Translations under genes and position numbers: made by a program
Notes under the pieces: model-generated
Databases searched by the model: none
What the model was told of the DNA's origin: nothing
The model's input: the letters and a program-made list of their open reading frames with translations, nothing else
In this document: piece by piece, positions 1-5,542 of the stretch
Numbering within the stretch: the stretch's first letter is position 1
Layout of the letters: every line of letters starts with the position of its first letter
Source of the DNA: Actinomycetes bacterium
GTDB taxonomy: Bacteria; Actinomycetota; Acidimicrobiia; Acidimicrobiales; RAAP-2
DNA length: 5,949 nucleotides
Direction: 5' to 3'
NCBI GenBank assembly: GCA_021849435.1
Contig: JAJZSX010000161.1
Span: forward strand, 1 to 5,949

Positions 1-1215
1 CTTGCCCGACGCGGGGTCGGTCTTGACGACGATGCCCGACGCCTTCGAGGAGTAGACGAGCGTGGTGGTCCCGATCACGAGGTTGTCTGACAGCAAGGTC
101 GATGATGCCGCCGAGACGGTCTGGCCGACTACGTTGGGCATGGCGACCATCGAGTTCGACTTCGCGATCTTGGCGTAGGCGTAGCCACCGGCGGCGAGCA
201 GCAGGATGATCACAATCGTGATGACGGCGCCCTTCCACCCGCGACGCCGGCGGCGAACGTCGGTGCGCGGACCGGACATTATCGGCACGGCCTGCGTCCG
301 TTCGCCCGGGGTGACCGTTGCCACGGCGCGAGTGACATCGGCGCCGTAGTAGGCGCCGTCGCGGGTCGCCGCGTGTACTGGCTGTCCGTCAGTGAAGCGC
401 ACGAGGTCGGCGCGCAGTTCGTCGGCGGTTTGGTAGCGCTGGTCCGGGGATTTGGCGAGGGCGAGCATGACGATCGCCTCAAGGTCCGCGGGAACCGAGT
501 CCGAAAAGTCCGAGGGCGAGGGCACCGTCCCGTGCACGTGTTGGCTCGACACTGCGACGGGTGAGTCACCGATGAAGGGTGGCCGGCCGACTAAGAGCTC
601 GTAGAGCACCACACCGAGTGAGTAAACGTCGCTGCGACCATCGACGGCGATTCCCTCGGCCTGCTCGGGCGAGAAGTAAGTCGCGGTGCCCATGACAGAT
701 CCGGCCTCGGCGAGGTGGTCTTCGCTCGCGACGGCTTGGGCGATGCCGAAGTCGGTCACCTTCACCTGTCCGTCGGTGGTGATGAGGATGTTGCCGGGCT
801 TCACGTCACGGTGCACGACACCGCTACGATGCGCGTAGCCGAGCGCTGCGGCCACCTGGGCGGTGATCTGAGCGGCCCTCGATGGCGTAAGCGTGCGCGA
901 ACCGTGCACGATCTCGGCCAGTGACGTGCCGTCCACCAACTCCATGACGATGAAGTAGGTTCCGCCGTCTTGGCCCCAGTCGAAGACTGGCACGATGTTG
1001 GGATGCGAGAGGTTGGCCGCGGCTTGCGCCTCTCGACGGAACCGCTCGACGAAGGTGGGGTCAGCCGAGAGCTCGGGATAGAGGATCTTGAGCGCCACCG
1101 CCCGGTTGAGCAGCAGGTCCTGGGCCCGGTAGACCATGGCCATGCCACCTCGGGCTATCAGGTGCGTGACCTGATAGCGGTTCGAGTAGATACGCGGATC
1201 GCTAACGGGCTCCAT
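1..1215 (-). CDS. pknB: PknB-type serine/threonine protein kinase with PASTA domain (3' end outside window)
   Basis: Transmembrane Ser/Thr kinase that controls wall synthesis and division; 405 codons are visible and the gene runs off the left edge. The kinase domain (about residues 13-275) has a nucleotide loop ARGGMAMVY (21-29), catalytic Lys K43, helix-C Glu E62, HRDVKPGN at 135-142 (base D137), DFG at 155-157 and GTATYFSPEQ at 176-185. All catalytic residues are present, so it should be active. A basic stretch (RRRRR, 321-325) precedes one membrane helix (about 329-346), and the first PASTA repeat begins near 357 (MPNVVGQ, 359-365). PASTA repeats in this family bind muropeptides or lipid II outside the cell. 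ATG at 1215 is the first start after an in-frame TAG at 1228-1230; the ribosome site is weak. Odd: the activation-loop positions matching mycobacterial PknB T171/T173 are both Ala. The symbol rests on architecture and context; a PknA-type name is unlikely because PASTA is present. Confidence 0.95.
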   Translation of the reverse strand, partial: MEPVSDPRIYSNRYQVTHLIARGGMAMVYRAQDLLLNRAVALKILYPELSADPTFVERFRREAQAAANLSHPNIVPVFDWGQDGGTYFIVMELVDGTSLAEIVHGSRTLTPSRAAQITAQVAAALGYAHRSGVVHRDVKPGNILITTDGQVKVTDFGIAQAVASEDHLAEAGSVMGTATYFSPEQAEGIAVDGRSDVYSLGVVLYELLVGRPPFIGDSPVAVSSQHVHGTVPSPSDFSDSVPADLEAIVMLALAKSPDQRYQTADELRADLVRFTDGQPVHAATRDGAYYGADVTRAVATVTPGERTQAVPIMSGPRTDVRRRRRGWKGAVITIVIILLLAAGGYAYAKIAKSNSMVAMPNVVGQTVSAASSTLLSDNLVIGTTTLVYSSKASGIVVKTDPASGK

Positions 1216-1260
1216 ACCCGCCCCAGCCTACGTCCTGGCCAACCCCTAGTACCTGCGTCG

Positions 1261-2763
1261 TCACGGACACGTGGTCGCCGTTCCCGATGCCGGTCGGCCG
1301 GCCTGGAGCGAGAGCGCACCCTCGACCATACAGCGCATGATCGGTCCGGCCACTGAGTTACCAGTCGTCGAGGTTATCTGAAAGGGCACCACCACCGCGA
1401 CCGCAATGGTTGGGTTGGTCGCTGGGGCGAAAGCGATCATCCAGTCGTCGACATTCTGTGCTGCGTTGCCAACCTGAGCCGTCCCAGTCTTGGCTCCGGC
1501 GTCCGCCCAAGCGGGGAAAACACCTGTGGCGGTGCCGTTCGCGGCGTGGGCCACCGCTTGCATCAGCGGCACTATCTGAGCGGCCTGCGCCTTCGTGAGG
1601 GGCGACTTCCAGGAGGTGTCCTGGTAGCGCTTCACAATGGAACCGTCAGGTCCCGCCACGTAGTTGAGCAGGTGCGGGACCATGATCGTCCCTCCGTTCG
1701 CGATAGCGGCCGCGACGAGGGCCATCTGTAGCGCCGTTGCGCGTACATTCTGCTGACCGATGGCCGAGTACGCGAGTCCCGGCTTGTTGTAGACGAATGA
1801 GGCCGCCGAAGGGAAGTAACTCGGCTGGGCGCCAGGCAAGTCGATCGGAGGAATCGAGTTGAACCCGTAGGAGTCCGCAGTCTCAGCGAGGATGTTCCCA
1901 CCGAGGTCTAACCCAATGAGCGCGTAGCCCTGGTCACACGACGGGGGCAACATCTGGGCGATGTCACCGCCGCAAGGCACGAACGCGTAGTTGGACAGTG
2001 TCTTGTTTGAGTCGGGCAGATGGATGGTCGCGGCAACGGGATAGCTCTTCGTGAAGAGGCTCGGCTTCTTCGCGACAACGGCGCTCGTGGTCACGATCTT
2101 AAAAGTGGAGCCGGGCGGGAACGTCTGTTGGATCGCGAGGTCGCCGAGCGGTGGGAACCCGTAGGCGTTGTTGGCAGTGTCGAGTTTCCACGCCTTGGCC
2201 GCCACGGTGTAGCTCGACGACTCGAAGGGAGCCGGGTTGTACGTCGGGTTCGCGTACATCGCGAGCACCGCGCCGGTTCTCGGGTCGAGCACAACGGCCG
2301 CCCCATTGCGCCCGGCCAAGGCCTTGGCCGCAACGCGCTGCAACGACGGTTGGAGCGTGATCGAGATCGAGTCCGCCGCTGAGGTCGGCGCGAGTACCTG
2401 GGCCAGGCTCTGGGGTGGCTGGGCGTGAGCGATCAGGTACTGGTTGTACTCGGCCTCGAGCGCCCAGGTTCCGTAGAACGGTGACGCGAAACCCACGAGG
2501 CCCGACGTCAGCGCACCGAGTGGATAGACGCGGGTGAAGGGGTAGTACCCCTTCGTGGCCGGGACCGACTTAGCCAGGACCGTCCCGTCAGCGGCGACAA
2601 TCTCGCCACGAGGGTACTGGGTGTTCGACTGCGAGTTCCTCGGGTTGAGAATCGACGCGTTGAGCCCTGGTGCCCTGAAGAACTGGATATTGACGGCCTG
2701 CGCCGCGATTGCGGCAAAGAGCAGGACGAGGACAATCGCGAAAACGCTCAATCGGCGCGACAT
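1261..2763 (-). CDS. pbpA: Class B penicillin-binding protein (peptidoglycan D,D-transpeptidase, PbpA type)
   Basis: Cross-links peptidoglycan stem peptides outside the membrane. It has 500 residues, close to the usual PbpA length. An uncleaved N-terminal anchor spans about 5-25, followed by a short dimerisation segment with PRGEIVAADG (51-60) and the transpeptidase domain from about 150. The three active-site motifs are visible: STFK at 219-222 (nucleophile S219), SCD at 275-277 in place of the common SxN, and KTGTAQ at 425-430. E. coli PBP2 also has Asp at the third place of this motif, so it is not a sign of inactivity. There are no C-terminal PASTA repeats, which fits PbpA rather than PonA or PBP2x types. 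Cysteines occur at 264, 276, 478 and 499. It starts 3 bases after the phosphatase stop with a good ribosome site (GAAGGG, 7 bases before ATG), and 45 bases separate it from the kinase gene. No RodA/FtsW gene lies beside it, which is unusual. Confidence 0.95.
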   Translation of the reverse strand: MSRRLSVFAIVLVLLFAAIAAQAVNIQFFRAPGLNASILNPRNSQSNTQYPRGEIVAADGTVLAKSVPATKGYYPFTRVYPLGALTSGLVGFASPFYGTWALEAEYNQYLIAHAQPPQSLAQVLAPTSAADSISITLQPSLQRVAAKALAGRNGAAVVLDPRTGAVLAMYANPTYNPAPFESSSYTVAAKAWKLDTANNAYGFPPLGDLAIQQTFPPGSTFKIVTTSAVVAKKPSLFTKSYPVAATIHLPDSNKTLSNYAFVPCGGDIAQMLPPSCDQGYALIGLDLGGNILAETADSYGFNSIPPIDLPGAQPSYFPSAASFVYNKPGLAYSAIGQQNVRATALQMALVAAAIANGGTIMVPHLLNYVAGPDGSIVKRYQDTSWKSPLTKAQAAQIVPLMQAVAHAANGTATGVFPAWADAGAKTGTAQVGNAAQNVDDWMIAFAPATNPTIAVAVVVPFQITSTTGNSVAGPIMRCMVEGALSLQAGRPASGTATTCP

Positions 2764-2766
2764 GAT

Positions 2767-3981
2767 TTAACCCTTCGCCTTGGTCGTGGTGGTAACCGGC
2801 GTCGTCGAGGTCGTGGTGGTCTTTGTTGTCGTCGTGGTGGTCGTGGTGGTCGCGATGCTCTTCGAAAGGTGCCAAGACCGATTCAGGTATTTCGCGTACG
2901 TCAGCGCCGACGCCAGCGAGGGCTCACTGATAGTAGCGGCCAGGAGGCGTTGGTCCGCCGGAAGCAGGTGGGCTGACGGGTATGTCGTGTCCAGGACCTT
3001 TCGCGGTGAGTACCAGAGGACCCCATTGGGCTGTCCCTGGTAGACGGCGATGACCCCGGAGTCGTCAGCGAGGTAGTAGGTCGAATATGCGTACCAGTGC
3101 ATGATGCCAATGAAGCCGGCCACCACGCCCAGGAGAACCAGGATCGCGATGGCGACACGCCAGGTGAATCGCGACGTACGGCGGCGCACGGTCCGCGGCG
3201 GCGCGATCGCCGGCGGCGCGGTCGAGATCGTCTTCTTCACGGGGGTCATGGTCGAGACCACGTCGTCGAACTCGACGAGGACGACCGTGATGTTGTCGCG
3301 TCCACCCGCCTCCCTCGCGGCGGCGACGAGCTTGTCGACCGCATCCTCGAGGGGCATCGGTGGGCTCGCCAACTGCACGAGCTGATCCGGCGTGAGTTCG
3401 TTCGAGAGCCCGTCGCTGCACAGCAGGAGCCGGTCACCCGGCTGGGCGACCACCGAGACCATGTCGATCTCGACGGTCTCATCCATTCCGAGCACCCTGG
3501 TCAACTGGTGCCGCCGGGGGTGAACGGCCGCTTCTTCGGGGGTGAGCCGGCCCATGCGGACCCACTCTTCGGCCACGCTGTGGTCGTCGCTCAGCTGGCG
3601 CAACGCACCGTCACGGAGCTGATAGACCCGCGAGTCCCCAACGTTGACGAGCGTCGGCGACACGATGCCCGCAGCGTCCTCGGTCAGCGCGATGGCGATG
3701 ACCGTCGTGCCCATCCCGAACCGTTCCGGGTGGGCGACGGCGTCGGCGAGCACTGCATGGTTGGCCGCCTCGACCGCGGCGTAGAGGCCCTCAACGGTCT
3801 CGTTCTGGTGAAACTCACGGGTGATGACCTCGACCGCGAGCGCCGAGGCGACCTCCCCGGCCGCGTGGCCGCCCATGCCATCAGCGACGATGGCTAGGGT
3901 CTCGTCCGCGGACAGCGCGTCCTCGTTCGAGTCGCGCACGAGGCCGGTATCTGTCGCGGCCGCGAAGCGCCAACGCGTCAA
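2767..3981 (-). CDS. pstP: PP2C-family Ser/Thr protein phosphatase, membrane-anchored (PstP type)
   Basis: Removes phosphate from Ser/Thr proteins, including the partner kinase, using two or three metal ions. The cytoplasmic PP2C domain spans about 3-240 with RDSNED (16-21), DGMGGH (34-39), GTT (91-93), GDSR (115-118), SDG (189-191) and GRDN (227-230). The expected metal ligands D21, D34, G35, D190 and D229 are all present. A basic juxtamembrane stretch and one membrane helix (about 274-293) lead to an outer segment of about 110 residues. Its start (YYLADDSGVIAVYQGQ, 302-317) resembles the outer part of mycobacterial PstP. The protein ends in a Thr-rich tail (19 Thr in residues 378-400). At 404 residues it is shorter than the roughly 510 of mycobacterial PstP. 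The start is TTG, overlapping the fhaB stop as TTGA and backed by a GGAGG site 7 bases upstream. The next gene follows after 3 bases. Confidence 0.95.
   Translation of the reverse strand: MTRWRFAAATDTGLVRDSNEDALSADETLAIVADGMGGHAAGEVASALAVEVITREFHQNETVEGLYAAVEAANHAVLADAVAHPERFGMGTTVIAIALTEDAAGIVSPTLVNVGDSRVYQLRDGALRQLSDDHSVAEEWVRMGRLTPEEAAVHPRRHQLTRVLGMDETVEIDMVSVVAQPGDRLLLCSDGLSNELTPDQLVQLASPPMPLEDAVDKLVAAAREAGGRDNITVVLVEFDDVVSTMTPVKKTISTAPPAIAPPRTVRRRTSRFTWRVAIAILVLLGVVAGFIGIMHWYAYSTYYLADDSGVIAVYQGQPNGVLWYSPRKVLDTTYPSAHLLPADQRLLAATISEPSLASALTYAKYLNRSWHLSKSIATTTTTTTTTKTTTTSTTPVTTTTKAKG
2771..2776 (-). promoter_or_regulatory. Ribosome binding site of pbpA
   Basis: GAAGGG on the minus strand lies inside the last codons of the phosphatase gene, 7 bases before the pbpA ATG. 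It supports that start and translation right after termination of the upstream gene. Confidence 0.6.
2782..2850 (-). repeat. Low-complexity ACC/ACG repeat encoding a Thr-rich tail
   Basis: Near the 3' end of the phosphatase gene the codons are almost all ACC, ACG or ACA, giving Thr at 19 of 23 positions (378-386, 388-391, 393-394, 397-400) broken by K387, S392, P395 and V396. Mixed use of three Thr codons means this is not a pure triplet expansion, though length change by slippage is possible. The encoded tail lies outside the membrane by topology. Confidence 0.9.
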
Positions 3982-4433
3982 CGAACCACCTCCAAGAGGA
4001 CGCCTCCAACTTGGATCATGTCGCCCCGCTCAAGCAGCACTCGCCCACGCAGCAGTTCCTGGTTGACGTAGGTGCCGTTGGTGGATCCGAGATCCTCGAT
4101 CGACAAGTCACCCGCGTCATTCGCGATACGCGCGTGACGCGTCGAGAGGTACGTGTCCGCCAACGAGATGTCACAGTCCGCGCCACGGCCGATGACGACC
4201 GCCAGGTCCACGTCGACGCGTTGTCCCGCCATCTCGTCGGGCTCGATGAATTCCAAAGCGAGTGGCGCCGAGCGTTTTCGTCGCGAGCGCCCCGACTCCT
4301 GATCGGCTGGACGCGTTTCGACCATCGCGACGCGCAGCACTCGGGCAAAGAAGAGGAGGGCCACGACCATGACCAGTACTTGCAGCGGTCGAATCACCGC
4401 GGCGTAACTCGACGACGCGGCGAGAAGACTCAA
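3978..4433 (-). CDS. fhaB: Membrane-anchored FHA-domain protein (FhaB/FipA type)
   Basis: Phosphothreonine reader held at the membrane. It has 151 residues, near the usual 155 of mycobacterial FhaB. One membrane helix (about 14-33) is followed by a basic linker with RSRRKRS (49-55) and a C-terminal FHA domain (about 70-149). The FHA landmarks are complete: IGRG (81-84), STRH (97-100) and DLGSTNGTYVN (114-124). In mycobacteria FhaB (FipA) is a substrate of the operon's kinase and helps link FtsZ and FtsQ; the same role here is inference. T40, just inside the membrane, sits close to where mycobacterial FhaB has its phospho-site T36, but the alignment is loose. The start is TTG and overlaps the fhaA stop (TTGA); no strong ribosome site precedes it, so translation probably depends on coupling to fhaA. 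GTG at residue 13 is a less likely start because it would cut into the membrane helix's flank. Confidence 0.92.
   Translation of the reverse strand: MSLLAASSSYAAVIRPLQVLVMVVALLFFARVLRVAMVETRPADQESGRSRRKRSAPLALEFIEPDEMAGQRVDVDLAVVIGRGADCDISLADTYLSTRHARIANDAGDLSIEDLGSTNGTYVNQELLRGRVLLERGDMIQVGGVLLEVVR
3989..3993 (-). promoter_or_regulatory. Ribosome binding site that fixes the TTG start of pstP
   Basis: GGAGG on the minus strand lies within the last codons of fhaB, 7 bases before the TTG at 3981. A strong site at ideal distance supports this rare start codon, and the protein from there begins directly at the conserved PP2C N-terminus. Confidence 0.7.
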
Positions 4434-5077
4434 GCTAACTCAATCCGTAGGTGGAGCGCCCCGACCGTGATGTCGTCGCGAGGCGATAACGAGACCGAGG
4501 TGATACGGTGTCCGTTCACGTAGGTCCCGTTCGTCGACTGTAAATCCCTGATGGCGACGCCCTCAGCCGTTCGCCACACCTCGGCGTGGCGGCGTGAGAC
4601 GTTCGAGTCGTTAATCACGACGTCCACGTCAGGACTCCGACCGATGACGAGTGGTCGATCACCGACGGTGAAGGTCCGGCCATCCTCCGCGATGAGCCGA
4701 GGATGCGCCTCACCGCCGAGGAAGTCGGCTTTGACCGCGAGGTCCCCCGTGCGCAGGTCGTCGTCGACGAAGATGTCGACCGCTACGGGTCCGACGAAGT
4801 TGTACCCCTCATTGATTGCGTGCTGGCGAACCGTCTCTTCGAGCTCGCTGATCAACGCCTTTTGGAATCCGTCGAAACGGTCCGCATCCGCCGGACTCAA
4901 CCACACGTGAATCTCGTTGGGTGAAATGGGGCCTTGGTTCGTGAGCTGGCGAGTCAGGTCCACCTCTCGGATGATCCGTGCCCCGATCTCGATCGGTTGC
5001 AGTCCACCCTTGAAGGGACGCGCGAAAGTCCGCTCGAAGAGCCGCTCGAGGCGGTTTTCCATAGACTTGAGCACCAT
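4430..5077 (-). CDS. fhaA: FHA-domain protein with N-terminal DUF3662 (FhaA type)
   Basis: Soluble phosphothreonine reader and first gene of the operon. The N-terminal DUF3662/FhaA_N domain (about 1-118) opens with the typical MENRLERLFERTFARPFKGGLQ-like start followed by a basic/acidic helix around IIREVD (35-40). The FHA domain (about 127-213) has IGRS (145-148), SRRH (161-164) and DLQSTNGTYVNG (178-189), so the phosphopeptide-binding residues are complete. In mycobacteria FhaA binds phosphorylated MviN and tunes peptidoglycan precursor export; that role here is inferred. At 215 residues it is much shorter than the 527 of M. tuberculosis FhaA, because the long disordered linker between the two domains is nearly absent. 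ATG at 5077 is the first start after an in-frame TGA at 5105-5107; a GGGAAG lies very close upstream. M6 is a possible but unsupported later start. The stop overlaps the fhaB start. Confidence 0.95.
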   Translation of the reverse strand: MVLKSMENRLERLFERTFARPFKGGLQPIEIGARIIREVDLTRQLTNQGPISPNEIHVWLSPADADRFDGFQKALISELEETVRQHAINEGYNFVGPVAVDIFVDDDLRTGDLAVKADFLGGEAHPRLIAEDGRTFTVGDRPLVIGRSPDVDVVINDSNVSRRHAEVWRTAEGVAIRDLQSTNGTYVNGHRITSVSLSPRDDITVGALHLRIELA

Positions 5078-5161
5078 AACTTCCCAATCGTACTGGCCAG
5101 CGGGTCAAAAGCGTCATCGGAATCGGGTGGCGCGAAGTTGGACTAATGTAACCAGGTCCCA
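5078..5161. promoter_or_regulatory. Divergent intergenic region between the fhaA operon and tRNA-Leu, probable promoters
   Basis: Eighty-four bases separate the start of fhaA from the 5' end of the tRNA and must hold both promoters unless transcription enters from further out. On the plus strand TAATGT at 5144-5149 is a possible -10 for the tRNA, about 12 bases before its 5' end, without a convincing -35. On the minus strand TACGAT (complement of 5087-5092) with TGACGC 18 bases before it could be a promoter, which would put the transcript start almost at the fhaA ATG. Both assignments are weak. Confidence 0.35.
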
Positions 5162-5245
5162 GGGCGAGTGGCGAAATTGGCAGACGCGCAGGCTTCAGGT
5201 GCCTGTATCCGAAAGGATGTGGGGGTTCAAGTCCCCCCTCGCCCA
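5162..5245 (+). tRNA. tRNA-Leu (anticodon CAG)
   Basis: Full class II tRNA of 84 bases. The acceptor stem GGGCGAG (5162-5168) pairs with CTCGCCC (5238-5244), with discriminator A at 5245. The D-arm has GCG/CGC (5171-5173, 5185-5187). The anticodon stem CAGGC/GCCTG (5189-5193, 5201-5205) encloses the loop TTCAGGT with anticodon CAG at 5196-5198, reading CUG. The long variable arm (ATCC GAAA GGAT, within 5206-5220) is typical of tRNA-Leu. The T-arm GGGGG/CCCCC encloses TTCAAGT (5226-5232). The bases after the discriminator are CGA, so CCA is not encoded and must be added by enzyme. Confidence 0.97.
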
Positions 5246-5542
5246 CGAAGGAACGGTCACGGAGCCCAGAAGTGCGGACGCGAATTCGTCCGTTCCCGGG
5301 CGCTCGCCCTTATCTCATATGGCACCTCAAACCGCTCGAAATCCACTTCGCACCGTGGACGTGGCGTCGGGCCAAGTCGTTCGCTACGGGGTATGCCCTG
5401 TGGTGACGCCCGCGACCCCCACGGTGGCACGTTCGTGATACCGCGCAAGGCAGGCGAATTGTACGTAGTGTGGCGACGTGGCGACACTTCAGCGCGAGTC
5501 CGTGCCCGAAAAGGCAACGGCACCCGATTGGGGTAACGACCG
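5246..5542. other. Intergenic region between tRNA-Leu and the aquaporin gene
   Basis: This 297-base stretch holds no coding region I can support. Open frames across it are either translations of the tRNA or GC-rich shadows. It contains the two hairpins at 5275-5311 and a perfect 8-base tandem repeat GTGGCGAC at 5470-5485. No convincing promoter pair for the aquaporin gene was found by eye. Confidence 0.6.
5275..5311 (+). terminator. Two small hairpins after the tRNA, possible terminator
   Basis: A perfect 6-base stem CGGACG/CGTCCG (5275-5280, 5287-5292) encloses CGAATT, and six bases later GGGC/GCCC (5298-5301, 5306-5309) encloses GCTC and is followed by TTAT. They lie 30 to 65 bases after the tRNA. 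There is no proper T-run, so intrinsic termination is only a possibility; the first hairpin is also compatible with a protein-binding inverted repeat. Confidence 0.3.

Noticed and set aside
1216..1260. Possible terminator or internal promoter between pbpA and pknB
   Set aside because: Only a 4-base stem (CCAG/CTGG) with an 8-base loop and no T-run can be drawn, and no hexamer pair stands out, so read-through is the simpler view.
1942..1950. SCD instead of SCN in PbpA taken as a dead enzyme
   Set aside because: Asp at this place is known in active elongation-type enzymes such as E. coli PBP2, and the STFK and KTG motifs are intact.
3097..3897. Long plus-strand open frame (266 codons) opposite the phosphatase gene
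   Set aside because: It is an antisense shadow of a GC-rich gene whose coding strand has complete PP2C motifs; its own translation is Arg/His/Asp-rich with no domain.
5078..5245. tRNA gene as an integration site for a mobile element
   Set aside because: No integrase, no repeat of the tRNA 3' end and no foreign-looking gene is visible on either side.
4809..5246. Minus-strand open frame beginning MGEGGLEPPHPFGY
   Set aside because: It is the antisense of tRNA-Leu followed by an out-of-frame reading of fhaA; the opening peptide is a classic tRNA-derived artefact.
5168..5536. Plus-strand open frame beginning MAKLADAQASGACIRKD
   Set aside because: Its first part is simply the tRNA-Leu sequence read as protein, a well-known false call, and the rest has no recognisable domain.
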